Source of the DNA: an uncultured Lachnospiraceae bacterium
Lineage (GTDB): Bacteria > Bacillota > Clostridia > Lachnospirales > Lachnospiraceae
DNA: 54,866 nt
Assembly: GCA_934320845.1 (NCBI GenBank)
Contig: CAKRFU010000020.1
Location: forward strand, 1-54,866
Reading direction: 5' to 3'
Shown here: piece after piece, positions 1 to 8,357 of the stretch
Numbering within the stretch: position 1 is the first letter of the stretch
How the letters are laid out: each line of letters opens with the position of its first letter
The notes under the pieces: model-generated
Database searches by the model: none
What the model was told of the DNA's origin: nothing
What the model saw: the letters and a program-made list of their open reading frames with translations, nothing else
Made by a program: the position numbers and the translations under genes

Positions 1-686
1 AATGCTGTCTCCTGATTTTTCTTTGCTTCCATAGCATAATTTGTCACTGAATAAGGACCTACTGCTATAGGCTTACCCGGATTTAAAAGAAATTCCTCAG
101 GCTCATATTCTCCAACAAAATCTTTTACAAGTTCGTCTTCCATAAGTTCAATATTTTCAACTGCATGGCTTGTGATAAAACCATCCTGGCAAATCATTAT
201 AGGGAGGTGTACCCTCTTATCTTCCGCAATAGGATATGCCTGAATGAAATTGTCGTATGCTTCCTGATTGTTTTCTGCATATATCTGAATCCATCCTGTA
301 TCTCTTGCACCCATACCATCTGAATGGTCACAGTTAATATTTATAGGGCCTGAAAGTGTACGGTTTACAAGTGTAAGCGCAAGCGGAAGTCTGTTTGATG
401 CCGCAAGAAGAAGTTCTTCCCACATAAGTGCAAGTCCTGCTGATGATGTTGCAGTAAGACTTCTTGCTCCTGCTGCCTCTGCTCCTATTGCCGCACTCAT
501 TGATGAATGTTCACTCTCTACAGGGATAAACTCTGTATCCATCTCTCCGTTTGCAATATATGTAGATACCATCTGTGGTATCTCTGTTGAAGGTGTAATT
601 GGAAATGCCGGCATAACATCCGGGTTTACCTGACGAATAGCATATGATACTGCTTCGTTTCCTGACATACGTTCTTTAATAGCCAT
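1..686 (-). CDS. porA: Pyruvate/2-oxoacid:ferredoxin oxidoreductase alpha subunit, partial (runs off left edge)
   Basis: The minus strand is open from ATG at 686 to the window edge (about 228 codons) and begins MAIKERMSGNEAVSYAIRQ. The stretches GNEAVSYAIRQVNPDV, AFPITPSTEI and ESEHSSMSAAIGAEAAGAR are typical of the N-terminal pyrimidine-binding domain of PFOR-type alpha subunits. The enzyme oxidatively decarboxylates pyruvate to acetyl-CoA and CO2 and reduces ferredoxin in the cytoplasm of anaerobes. Its ATG overlaps the porD stop codon (TAATG), so the two are probably translationally coupled. The missing C-terminus, and presumably a beta subunit that binds thiamine diphosphate, lie outside the window. 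Another 2-oxoacid as substrate cannot be excluded. Confidence 0.93.
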   Translation of the reverse strand, partial: MAIKERMSGNEAVSYAIRQVNPDVMPAFPITPSTEIPQMVSTYIANGEMDTEFIPVESEHSSMSAAIGAEAAGARSLTATSSAGLALMWEELLLAASNRLPLALTLVNRTLSGPININCDHSDGMGARDTGWIQIYAENNQEAYDNFIQAYPIAEDKRVHLPIMICQDGFITSHAVENIELMEDELVKDFVGEYEPEEFLLNPGKPIAVGPYSVTNYAMEAKKNQETA

Positions 687-991
687 TATTCCACTCCCTC
701 CTTCATTTCAATTGCTCCAAACGGACAGACTTTTGCACAAATTCCACAACCTTTGCAATGGTCATAATCAAAGTCAAGTCTCTTTCCGTCAACTACCGGA
801 ATGCTTACATCCGGACAGACTGGTGCACAAAGTAAGCATTGTTTACATAAATCTTCTTTAAATACAGGTGTATTTGTTCTCCACTCTCCGGTATTAAAAA
901 GCTTAGAAGTTCCTCCGGCAAATACCATAAGACCTTCTGTCAGCTCATCGACAGGAGTTGTCTCATTTATCTTTGTTATATCGGTTCTCAT
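686..991 (-). CDS. porD: PFOR delta subunit, 2x[4Fe-4S] ferredoxin-type
   Basis: A protein of 101 aa with two ferredoxin cluster motifs, CKQCLLCAPVCPD and CKGCGICAKVCPF, near residues 49 and 79. This is the electron-transfer delta subunit that passes electrons from the thiamine centre to external ferredoxin. I chose ATG 991 because GGAG lies 6 nt upstream; a longer reading from TTG at 1003 would put that Shine-Dalgarno inside the gene. It lies between porG and porA, the usual gamma-delta-alpha order of split pyruvate synthases. It is separated from porG by an unusually long 218-nt spacer that carries a multi-stem structure. Confidence 0.93.
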   Translation of the reverse strand: MRTDITKINETTPVDELTEGLMVFAGGTSKLFNTGEWRTNTPVFKEDLCKQCLLCAPVCPDVSIPVVDGKRLDFDYDHCKGCGICAKVCPFGAIEMKEGVE

Positions 992-1043
992 TTTTTTCTC
1001 CAATCATTTTATATATAATAATGAAATAATTATACCTTTTGAA

Positions 1044-1138
1044 AAGTTGTGCCCTGCACTTTTAATGCAGAGCACCGTATGAAAAATCAGTTTGGCTACT
1101 GTTTTTCAAGTGCCACTTTACGTGGCTTAGGACAACTT
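1044..1138 (-). other. Multi-stem structured spacer between porG and porD
   Basis: By eye this folds as a closed multi-branch structure. The outer stem is AAGTTGT (1044-1050) with ACAACTT (1132-1138). Arm 1 is about GCCCTGCA (1051-1058) with TGCAGAGC (1066-1073, one mismatch). Arm 2 is GAAAAA-CAGT (1081-1091) with ACTG-TTTTTC (1098-1107), one bulge. Arm 3 is GCCAC (1112-1116) with GTGGC (1122-1126). It sits inside the por transcript. It may be a structured RNA (processing or differential expression) or a relic of a mobile element, since a repeat end lies 43 bp away. Function is unknown and the fold was not computed. Confidence 0.5.
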
Positions 1139-1180
1139 ATTTTTGGCATTTATTTCTTGTCAGCTTTTAATTTAACAATA

Positions 1181-1197
1181 TTTTTGACCCTTACATC
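1181..1197. repeat. Dispersed GGGTCAAAA repeat, end fragment (copy D)
   Basis: TTTTTGACCCTTACATC matches the right end of the full element at 18610-18808 (CTTTTGACCCTTGCATC) at 15 of 17 positions. Only this terminus is recognisable here, between porG and the structured spacer. Confidence 0.45.
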
Positions 1198-1209
1198 ATA
1201 TTTTTTACA

Positions 1210-1815
1210 CTATGCACTCATACTCATATCTTTATCAATATCTTCCGCAAGTGTATCAAAAGTCATTTCAAGTGCTTCCATATTACCGTCAATAACTTCC
1301 GGTTTCTTAGCAAATTTATGCTGATATGAAGCTTTCATCTCTCTGATAAATGTATCTCTTGGCATAACATTACTTACCGCTACAACAGCTGCAAGCATTG
1401 GTGAGTTAGGAAAATTCTTTCCAAGTGTCTTTACTGAAATATGTCTGGCATCTACAGTATAAACTCTTCCCTCATATCCCTTGAGTTTATCTTTAATTTC
1501 ATCTCTTGACTTTGGTGTATTTATAACAATAGCACCGTCTTTTTTAAGACCTGCTGTGACATCAACAGAATCAAGAAGTGTCTCATCAACAACCACTACA
1601 TAATCTGGTGTATATATATTTGAATGAATACGGATTTTATCTTCACTAATTCGATTGTAGGCTGTAATAGGTGCTCCCATACGCTCAGGGCCATACTCAG
1701 GGAATCCCTGAACATACTGTCCTGTCTTAAATGCAACATCCGCAAGAAGTAAAGCTGCTGTCTTTGCTCCCTGACCGCCACGACCATGCCATCTGATTTC
1801 GATTCCGTTATTCAT
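1210..1815 (-). CDS. porG: Pyruvate/2-oxoacid:ferredoxin oxidoreductase gamma subunit
   Basis: A 201-aa protein beginning MNNGIEIRWHGRGGQGAKTA, the glycine-rich signature of PFOR/2-oxoacid oxidoreductase gamma subunits, followed by EYGPERMGAPITAYNRIS. The gamma subunit is part of the PFOR core and contributes to CoA binding and subunit contacts. It is the first gene of the por operon: GGAGG lies upstream of the ATG and a promoter-like sequence is at 1887-1914. The length is normal for the family. Confidence 0.93.
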   Translation of the reverse strand: MNNGIEIRWHGRGGQGAKTAALLLADVAFKTGQYVQGFPEYGPERMGAPITAYNRISEDKIRIHSNIYTPDYVVVVDETLLDSVDVTAGLKKDGAIVINTPKSRDEIKDKLKGYEGRVYTVDARHISVKTLGKNFPNSPMLAAVVAVSNVMPRDTFIREMKASYQHKFAKKPEVIDGNMEALEMTFDTLAEDIDKDMSMSA

Positions 1816-1836
1816 GATAATCCTCCATTTTTCTTT

Positions 1837-1914
1837 AGATGAATTTATTTCATCTTAATATTGTTTTTTTCTCAACTGCAAGTACCATTATAACTCCATA
1901 TAAAAAAAAGTAAA
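1837..1914 (-). promoter_or_regulatory. Putative por operon promoter and leader hairpin
   Basis: On the minus strand TATAAT (1887-1892) follows a weak -35 TTTACT (1909-1914) with 16 bp spacing and a T-rich spacer. The leader contains a 7-bp hairpin AGATGAA/TTCATCT (1837-1843 with 1849-1855), 22 nt upstream of the porG ATG. The 1916-2048 stretch is AT-rich without a convincing gene or terminator. Confidence 0.5.
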
Positions 1915-2048
1915 TACCTTCCATTCAATTTTTTTCATTTAATTGATGAAAGATATTCACTTAAAATAATTTTAGTTTTTCATATTTTAAAACAATATGC
2001 TTCTACGGTTATGAATTTATTGCATAATTCCCCATTATTTTTGTTCTA

Positions 2049-2885
2049 TTACATACTTTCCTTCAATATCATCTCATATATAACCTGTGCCACACCATCC
2101 TCATCATTAGAAGCCGTTATATAATCCGCAGCTGCTTTTACCTCTTCCTGCGCATTCGCCATTGCAACGCCGACACCCGCATATTTTATCATGGATATAT
2201 CGTTAAATCCATCACCGCAGGCTATCATATTTTCCCTCGAACTTCCAATAATCTCACAAAGATGTTCTAATGAAGCTGCCTTGTCAATTCCCTTTGGTGT
2301 AATCTCAATAAAAAACGGCTCGGAGCGTGACACATTTATCCTTTCACCAAATTTATCCTTAAAAGCCTGTTCTTTTTCAGGGGCAGTCTCCGGCTCTGCT
2401 GTTCCCAGACACTTATTGAGAGGAAAATTAATATACTCTGCAATATTTTTTTTATACGAAACCGGAAGATGATTTATTCTCGCCTCAAGGTCGATATACT
2501 TGTCAGGTCTGTCCGCCGCTATTATTCCCGTTTTATCATAAGAAATAAAACCGATATTTAATTCCTCTGCCAATTTAAAAAGTTCAGGAACTATCTCTTT
2601 TGGAAGTGTCTGCTGATAAATCACCTCACCACTGCCGCAATCTGTAATCTGCCCCCCATTAAACGAAGCAATAAAGCCGCCAAATTTTTCAAGTTTAAGC
2701 TTTTTAGCAATAGGCAAAGCCCCTGGTGTCGGTCTCCCCGTCGCAATCACAACCTTATGCCCCTGTTCCTGCATCCTGAAAACAGCAGCAAGCGTCTTAT
2801 CCGTAATCTCCTTCTGCGAATTAGTTAATGTTCCATCTAAATCAAGAACAAGAACTTTTTTATCTTTTCCTATTTTGTTACTCAT
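2049..2885 (-). CDS. HAD-superfamily (Cof-type) phosphatase
   Basis: A 278-aa protein with HAD motif I VLVLDLDGTLTN (nucleophile Asp15, acid/base Asp17), motif II VVIATGR and motif IV ACGDGFNDISMIKYAGVGVAMANA. The inserted cap domain and length are typical of Cof-type (IIB) sugar-phosphate or FMN phosphatases; the substrate cannot be read from sequence. It starts 14 nt after the upstream ABC transporter gene with AAGGAG before the ATG, so it is probably the last gene of that operon. Confidence 0.9.
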   Translation of the reverse strand: MSNKIGKDKKVLVLDLDGTLTNSQKEITDKTLAAVFRMQEQGHKVVIATGRPTPGALPIAKKLKLEKFGGFIASFNGGQITDCGSGEVIYQQTLPKEIVPELFKLAEELNIGFISYDKTGIIAADRPDKYIDLEARINHLPVSYKKNIAEYINFPLNKCLGTAEPETAPEKEQAFKDKFGERINVSRSEPFFIEITPKGIDKAASLEHLCEIIGSSRENMIACGDGFNDISMIKYAGVGVAMANAQEEVKAAADYITASNDEDGVAQVIYEMILKESM

Positions 2886-2899
2886 TACTTATTACTCCT

Positions 2900-4645
2900 T
2901 TACGCAAACTGACTATTATAAAGATTATAATAAAATCCTTTTTTCTCAAGCAATTGATCATGATTGCCCTGCTCTATTATATTTCCATCTTTCATAACAA
3001 GGATAATATCCGCATTCTGTATTGTTGAAAGCCTATGCGCAACTATAAAACTTGTTCTTCCCTCCATAAGCTTTCCGAATGCATTCTGAATTTTTATCTC
3101 CGTTCTCGTATCTATAGAAGATGTCGCTTCGTCAAGTATAAGCATAGGTGGTTTCAAAAGCATTACTCTTGTGATACAAAGAAGCTGTTTCTGACCCTGT
3201 GACAAAGTGTCTCCGTCTTCTTTTATTACGGTATCATATCCGTTTGGAAGTCTCTTAATAAAACTGTGCGCATGCGTTGCCTTTGCAGCCTCTATCACTT
3301 CCTCTTTTGTTGCATCAGGTTTTCCCATAACAATATTTTCAAATATCGTACCGTCTTTAAGCCATGTCTCCTGAAGAACCATTCCTATATTTTTCCTGAG
3401 ACTCGCTCTTGTAAGATGTCTTATATCTGTTCCATCTACTTTTATACTTCCCTGATTTACATCATAAAATCTCATTAAAAGATTGATAAGTGTTGTCTTT
3501 CCGCATCCTGTAGGGCCTACTATCGCAACTCTCTGTCCCGGTTTTACATTAAGATTAAAGTCTGTGATAAGTTTTTTGTCCTCAACATATGAGAAATATA
3601 CGCTTGAAAGTTCCACTTCTCCTTTTACGTCTGAGAGTTCCACGGCATCACTGTCTTCTGGTATCTGTGGTTCTTCATCAATAAGTTCAAGAACTCTTGC
3701 CGCACATGCAATGGCATTCTGAAGTTCTGTTACAACTCCCGAAATCTCATTGAACGGCTTTGTATACTGGTTTGCATAACCTAAGAAGCATGAAAGCATT
3801 CCAACTGAAAGGTATCCGTTCAATGCAAAAAATGCTCCTGTTACTCCTACTCCGGCATATACGATATTATTTACAAATCTTGTTGCCGGATTTGTTATTG
3901 AAGAAAAGAATGTTGCCTGAAGCGAATATTTCTGAAGTCTCTTATTTATATCATCAAATTTTTCAAGTGCTTCTTTCTCATGTCCGTATGCCTGTACAAC
4001 TTTCTGATTTCCAACCATTTCATCAATAAGTGCCGTCTGTTCACCTCTTGTCGCTGACTGTAACTTAAACATTGTATATGTCCTTTTAGCTATAAAGCTC
4101 GCCACAAAAAACGATAGCGGTGTTACAATTACAACAACAAGTGTTATCCAGACATTGAGGCTTAACATAAATACAAGTGTACCAAGTATCGTAAGCACTC
4201 CTGTAAATGCCTGTGTAAATCCCATTAAAAGTCCGTCTGCAAACTGATCGGCATCGGCAATTACCCTGCTCACCACGTCCCCCGACGGATGTCCATCTAT
4301 ATATTTTAACGGAAGTATCTGTATTTTCTCAAATGCATCTTTTCTTATATCCCTTACAACATTGTAAGTAATTTTATTGTTGCAGATATTCATAAGCCAC
4401 TGGGCAAGTGCAGTAAATACTATTATTACAATCATCTTCTTTAAGATAACCATAAGACCTGCAAATTTGACAGCACTTTTTCCAAGCATAAGATCAACTG
4501 CATCACCCGTAAGTATTGGAAGATAAAGCGTCAATACAACGGTAACTGCTGCCAATATAAGCGAAAAAGCTATATACATATTGTACTTTTTTGTATATTT
4601 TAATACACGTTTAATTGTTTCCCACTGTGTCTTTTTCTTTTCCAT
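2900..4645 (-). CDS. ABC exporter half-transporter, canonical ATPase subunit
   Basis: A 581-aa protein: about six membrane segments (residues 25-310), then an ATP-binding domain with Walker A GPTGCGKT (377-384), Walker B LILDE (catalytic Glu506) and H-loop His537. The ABC signature is the divergent LSQGQ (481-485). In heterodimeric exporters the subunit with intact Walker B Glu and His usually carries a weak signature, so this fits the partner encoded just upstream. The ATG overlaps the stop of that partner (TAATG). Likely a multidrug, lipid or peptide exporter; the substrate is unknown. Confidence 0.92.
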   Translation of the reverse strand: MEKKKTQWETIKRVLKYTKKYNMYIAFSLILAAVTVVLTLYLPILTGDAVDLMLGKSAVKFAGLMVILKKMIVIIVFTALAQWLMNICNNKITYNVVRDIRKDAFEKIQILPLKYIDGHPSGDVVSRVIADADQFADGLLMGFTQAFTGVLTILGTLVFMLSLNVWITLVVVIVTPLSFFVASFIAKRTYTMFKLQSATRGEQTALIDEMVGNQKVVQAYGHEKEALEKFDDINKRLQKYSLQATFFSSITNPATRFVNNIVYAGVGVTGAFFALNGYLSVGMLSCFLGYANQYTKPFNEISGVVTELQNAIACAARVLELIDEEPQIPEDSDAVELSDVKGEVELSSVYFSYVEDKKLITDFNLNVKPGQRVAIVGPTGCGKTTLINLLMRFYDVNQGSIKVDGTDIRHLTRASLRKNIGMVLQETWLKDGTIFENIVMGKPDATKEEVIEAAKATHAHSFIKRLPNGYDTVIKEDGDTLSQGQKQLLCITRVMLLKPPMLILDEATSSIDTRTEIKIQNAFGKLMEGRTSFIVAHRLSTIQNADIILVMKDGNIIEQGNHDQLLEKKGFYYNLYNSQFA

Positions 4646-6501
4646 TATGCTGTCACCTCCCCTTCTGCTTTCTTATCCTTAAACTGTGACATATATATTT
4701 CATTATAGACTTCACACGTTTTTAAAAGTTCATCATGCGTTCCTTTACCAACTATCTTTCCATCATCCAGTACAATTATTATATCTGCATGCTGAATTGA
4801 TGATGTTCTCTGAGACACAATAAATGTTGTTGGTTTATATCCGAGCTGTTTAAGAGATTTTCTAAGTTTTGCGTCTGTTGCAAAATCAAGTGCAGAAGCA
4901 CTGTCGTCCAATATAAGAACCTTTGGCTTTCTGACCAATGCCCTTGCAATTGTAAATCTCTGTTTCTGACCTCCAGAAAGATTTCGTCCATTCTGTTCAA
5001 GCATATAATCAAGTCCGCCTTCTTTGCCTGCAACTACCTCTGCTGCCTGTGCATTTTCAAGAGCAAAATTTATTTCTTCATCAGACGCCTTGTCGTTGCC
5101 CCACTTAATATTGTCTCTTATGCTTCCCTTAAACAGTACGGCTTTCTGCATTACTATTCCAACAAGATTTCTTACCTCTCTTACTTTGTACTCTTTTACA
5201 TTTTTCCCGTCAATACTTACACTTCCTGAAGTTGCATCATAAAATCTCGGTATAAGATTTACAAGCGAAGATTTTCCTGAACCTGTTCCTCCTATGATAC
5301 CGATTGTTGAACCTGCGGGTGCAGTAAACGATATATTGGAAAGCGACTTGTCACCTGCTCCCTTATATGTCAAATCTACATTATCAAATACAACCTCTGC
5401 ACCTCTGAAATCATTTTCAGGCGCACTTACCGGTGCATTCTCTGTACTGCCCTCTGCACCACTAAGATTATTTTCAGATTCTCCTGTCTGGATATTATCT
5501 GTATCACCCTCTGCATCTTCATCATTTACATCACTGTCCGCTGCATCATCCGTGACAGATGGCTGCATCTCGAATACGCTCTGGATACGCTTTCCACATG
5601 CAACAGCCTTTGTTGAAACAACAATGGTATTCGCAAGTTTTATAAGCTCAACTAGAATCTGCGACATATAATTTACAAGTGCAATAACCATTCCCTTTGT
5701 AAGCATACCGCCATCAACCCTTATAGCCCCGACGTAGAGGAGCACTACAAGAGCTGCATTCAAAAGAATGTATGTCATCGGATTTGTAAGTGCTGCTATT
5801 TTTCCGACAAGAAGCTGCATATTTGTAAGTGTCTGATTTTCATTATTAAAATCCACTTTTTCTGCTTCTTCCTTATCAAAAGCTCTTATTACACGCACAC
5901 CGGTAAGATTTTGTCTTGTTCTTCCAAGAATCTTATCAAGTCCTGCCTGAACTTTTCTGTAAAGTGGCATGCTTATAACCATTATTCCAAGAACAACAAT
6001 GGCAAGAAGTGGAATAACAACAGCAAACACTATAGCCGCCTTTACATCAACCATAAATGCCATAACTGCTGCTCCAAATACAATAAACGGTGAGCGTAAA
6101 AACAGTCTTAATGCCATATTGACACCTGACTGCATCTGATTTATGTCACTTGTCATTCTTGTAATCAGCGTCGAGATACCAACTGTATCCATCTCTGTAA
6201 AAGAAAGCGACTCGATATGTTTAAAAAGTCCATGTCTTAAATTTGTTGCAAAGCCAACTGCTGCTTTCGCCGCAAAATACTGTGCCGTAATCGAACTTAA
6301 AAGTCCGACAGCAGCTAAAAGTATCAGAACACCGCCATAAATGAGAATAAAATGCGAATCGTTTTTCGCAATTCCATCATCTATTATCTTTGCCATGACA
6401 ATAGGTACCGTAAGATCAAAACAAGCCTCTAACAGCTTGAATAAAGGACCGAGCACACACTCTTTTTTGTAGTCCCTTATATACTTCAATAGTTCTTTCA
6501 T
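4645..6501 (-). CDS. ABC exporter half-transporter, degenerate-site subunit with acidic linker
   Basis: A 618-aa protein: membrane domain (about 15-300) and ATPase domain (about 366-605) with Walker A GGTGSGKS (404-411) and canonical signature LSGGQ (508-512). The Walker B catalytic Glu is replaced by Asp533 (LILDDSASALD) and the H-loop His by Gln564 (IVSQRTSS). This is the degenerate half of a heterodimeric exporter of the BmrCD/TM287-288 type. Between the domains, residues 314-365 form an extra Asp/Glu/Ser/Asn-rich low-complexity linker absent from its partner. GGAGG lies 5 nt before the ATG. The partner follows with a 1-nt stop/start overlap. Confidence 0.92.
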   Translation of the reverse strand: MKELLKYIRDYKKECVLGPLFKLLEACFDLTVPIVMAKIIDDGIAKNDSHFILIYGGVLILLAAVGLLSSITAQYFAAKAAVGFATNLRHGLFKHIESLSFTEMDTVGISTLITRMTSDINQMQSGVNMALRLFLRSPFIVFGAAVMAFMVDVKAAIVFAVVIPLLAIVVLGIMVISMPLYRKVQAGLDKILGRTRQNLTGVRVIRAFDKEEAEKVDFNNENQTLTNMQLLVGKIAALTNPMTYILLNAALVVLLYVGAIRVDGGMLTKGMVIALVNYMSQILVELIKLANTIVVSTKAVACGKRIQSVFEMQPSVTDDAADSDVNDEDAEGDTDNIQTGESENNLSGAEGSTENAPVSAPENDFRGAEVVFDNVDLTYKGAGDKSLSNISFTAPAGSTIGIIGGTGSGKSSLVNLIPRFYDATSGSVSIDGKNVKEYKVREVRNLVGIVMQKAVLFKGSIRDNIKWGNDKASDEEINFALENAQAAEVVAGKEGGLDYMLEQNGRNLSGGQKQRFTIARALVRKPKVLILDDSASALDFATDAKLRKSLKQLGYKPTTFIVSQRTSSIQHADIIIVLDDGKIVGKGTHDELLKTCEVYNEIYMSQFKDKKAEGEVTA

Positions 6502-6537
6502 GTTTTCCTCCGATTTTTAAGTTTACTCTAAAACATT

Positions 6538-6681
6538 TCATGTTTTATATGTCACATAACCTTCATAATAATAGCTGTTATCTATTCCTTTCATATAAAC
6601 ATCTCTGTCATTTATTTTATCCTTAAGTGCATTTTTTAATATATATTTTATTTCGATACCTAATTTATTGTCTAATGCCAT
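6538..6681 (-). CDS. Small conserved-looking protein, 47 aa
   Basis: From ATG 6681 (AAAGGTGG upstream) the reading frame encodes MALDNKLGIEIKYILKNALK and ends in an acidic, Tyr-rich tail. I do not recognise it. A longer start at 6756 would run through the promoter and is less likely. It lies 36 nt upstream of the ABC exporter genes and just downstream of the -10 box, so it may be the first gene of that operon. No membrane segment or known motif is visible. Confidence 0.55.
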   Translation of the reverse strand: MALDNKLGIEIKYILKNALKDKINDRDVYMKGIDNSYYYEGYVTYKT

Positions 6682-6717
6682 AAAAAGCCACCTTTCACTC
6701 AATAGATAAAGCACAAT

Positions 6718-6753
6718 ATTATAGGGAACCTTTTTCAAATTAACAAAGTTCCC
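6718..6753 (-). promoter_or_regulatory. Promoter with overlapping inverted repeat (candidate operator), ABC exporter operon
   Basis: On the minus strand TTGTTA (6741-6746), 17 bp, TATAAT (6718-6723): a good housekeeping promoter. An inverted repeat GGGAAC (6724-6729) / GTTCCC (6748-6753), with inner CTTT/AAAG, spans from the -10 edge past the -35. This placement suits a repressor or activator of the exporter operon. No regulator gene is adjacent. Confidence 0.6.
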
Positions 6754-6824
6754 CATATATCAAAGATTTAATTTTCGTCGTACTAATGTAATTCTCATGT
6801 AAAATTTATCAGCTATATTGTATA

Positions 6825-7979
6825 TTAGTTTTCTCTTGGTTTCCTCGGTGGCTTTGGTCCCATATATTGATAAAAATATGTTTTCATCATTCCATTATAT
6901 ATCTTACGGTTTTTATCCGCTTTTTTGCCGATATATTTTTCCGCCTGCTCATATGCAGTAATAAGATACATTGACCATGAATCAAGGCTTCTGTAAACAT
7001 TTCCTATTTCTTTATAAAGCGCCGGCATTTCATCTGGTTCGTCAAGTCTCCTGCCATATGGAGGATTTGTAATGATAAATCCATATTTTTTACGATGGCT
7101 TGTCTGGCTTAACGGTCTCCTTTGAAAATGTACAAGATGGTCAACTTCCGCATTTCTCGCATTTTCCATGGCTGCTTTTATCGCACCGTCACTTATATCA
7201 TATCCCTGTATGTCCATCTCAATATCTCTGATAATCACATCCTCAGCTTCATTAATTGCATCATACCACTCCTTTTTAGGTATAAGATGCGTCCAGTCTT
7301 CCGAGATAAATGAACGGTTCATTCCCGGTGCTATATTCGCTCCTATCATTGCCGCCTCTATCGGAAAAGTACCGCTGCCACAAAACGGGTCAAGAAGTAT
7401 TCTGTCTTTATTCCAAGGTGTGAGCATGATAAGTGCTGCCGCAAGAGTCTCTGTGATAGGTGCTTTCACCGTTGCAAGACGATAACCTCTTTTGTGAAGT
7501 GAATCACCTGATGTGTCAAGACCAACTACCACCTCATCTTTCATAAGAGTAACTCTTACCGGAAATGAAGCACCATCTTCCTGAAACCAGCTCACATTAT
7601 ACTTTGATTTGAGTCTGTCGACCATAGCCTTTTTCATAATCGACTGAATGTCCGACGGACTGAACAGTTTACTTTTTATTGATGTTGCCTTTGTAACCCA
7701 GAATTTGCCGTTCTCTGGAATGTAATCTTCCCACGGCAGTGCTTTTGTTCCCTCAAAAAGCTCATCAAATGTCGTAGCCTTGAAACTGCCTATTTTAAGC
7801 AAAATTCTTTCTGTTGTCCTCAAAAAGATATTAGCACGGCAAATTGCATCCGAATCACCTGTGAAAGTCACTTTTCCATCTTCCACTTTCACTATTTCAT
7901 AGCCGAGACGTATTATTTCCTTTTTTAAAACTGCCTCCAGTCCGAAATGACATGGTGCGATAAATTCATATTTTCCCAT
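6825..7979 (-). CDS. THUMP-domain class I SAM-dependent RNA methyltransferase (RlmL/YpsC-like)
   Basis: A 384-aa protein with an N-terminal ferredoxin-like plus THUMP region (about 1-160), SAM-binding motif DPFCGSGTF (197-205) and the amino-methyltransferase catalytic motif TNPPYGRR (304-311). Relatives make m2G in 23S rRNA (the G2445 position in E. coli numbering); the exact target here is inferred. It ends with a basic tail KPPRKPREN. It follows the 118-aa gene by 21 nt in the radA direction, so it is probably co-transcribed. The 6757-6824 gap shows no clear terminator. Confidence 0.9.
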   Translation of the reverse strand: MGKYEFIAPCHFGLEAVLKKEIIRLGYEIVKVEDGKVTFTGDSDAICRANIFLRTTERILLKIGSFKATTFDELFEGTKALPWEDYIPENGKFWVTKATSIKSKLFSPSDIQSIMKKAMVDRLKSKYNVSWFQEDGASFPVRVTLMKDEVVVGLDTSGDSLHKRGYRLATVKAPITETLAAALIMLTPWNKDRILLDPFCGSGTFPIEAAMIGANIAPGMNRSFISEDWTHLIPKKEWYDAINEAEDVIIRDIEMDIQGYDISDGAIKAAMENARNAEVDHLVHFQRRPLSQTSHRKKYGFIITNPPYGRRLDEPDEMPALYKEIGNVYRSLDSWSMYLITAYEQAEKYIGKKADKNRKIYNGMMKTYFYQYMGPKPPRKPREN

Positions 7980-8000
7980 GATTTTGATTTTCTCCCTTTA

Positions 8001-8357
8001 TTAAAAAATATCATCATCCGAAATTGAATAAAGATAATCAACAATCTGCTTTATCGACTCAACTGTTTCTCTCTGATAAACTGTTTCATTTTCCAATTCA
8101 TGAGATACATTGTTTACTTCAAATGAGGTGTTAAGCAATTGATTAAAAATATTTTCAACTCCCTGAAGTGCTTCTTCTTTCTTTTCTTCATCTCCTGACT
8201 TAAGTACCTCAAGAAGTTCTCTTGCATCACTCAACAATGTTACAATTCGGTCTGTTATGTTGATTGAATCGAAAGACATCTGCTCCAGATTCATCATTGT
8301 ATTTTCCATTCTTTCCAAGACAACTTCCGTAGTATTTTCGGTCTCTTTTAACCCCAT
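8001..8357 (-). CDS. Hypothetical helical protein, 118 aa
   Basis: Not recognised by name. It is acidic and almost wholly predicted helical, with heptad-like spacing (LERMENTMMNLEQMSFDSIN and a central ITDRIVTLLSDARELLEVL), resembling the cytoplasmic coiled coil of signalling proteins but far too short. No signal peptide or membrane segment. The ATG directly abuts the radA stop codon (0 nt gap) and its GGAGG lies over the end of radA, so translation is probably coupled. In Bacillus the gene after radA is disA; this protein is not DisA. Confidence 0.8.
   Translation of the reverse strand: MGLKETENTTEVVLERMENTMMNLEQMSFDSINITDRIVTLLSDARELLEVLKSGDEEKKEEALQGVENIFNQLLNTSFEVNNVSHELENETVYQRETVESIKQIVDYLYSISDDDIF

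Noticed and set aside
801..1324. Plus-strand open frames opposite the por genes
   Set aside because: They are shadows of clear PFOR subunits, without ribosome binding sites or recognisable products.
1920..1960. Hairpin TTTTTCAT/ATGAAAG as terminator of por or HAD genes
   Set aside because: Weak AT-only stem and wrong placement relative to both gene ends.
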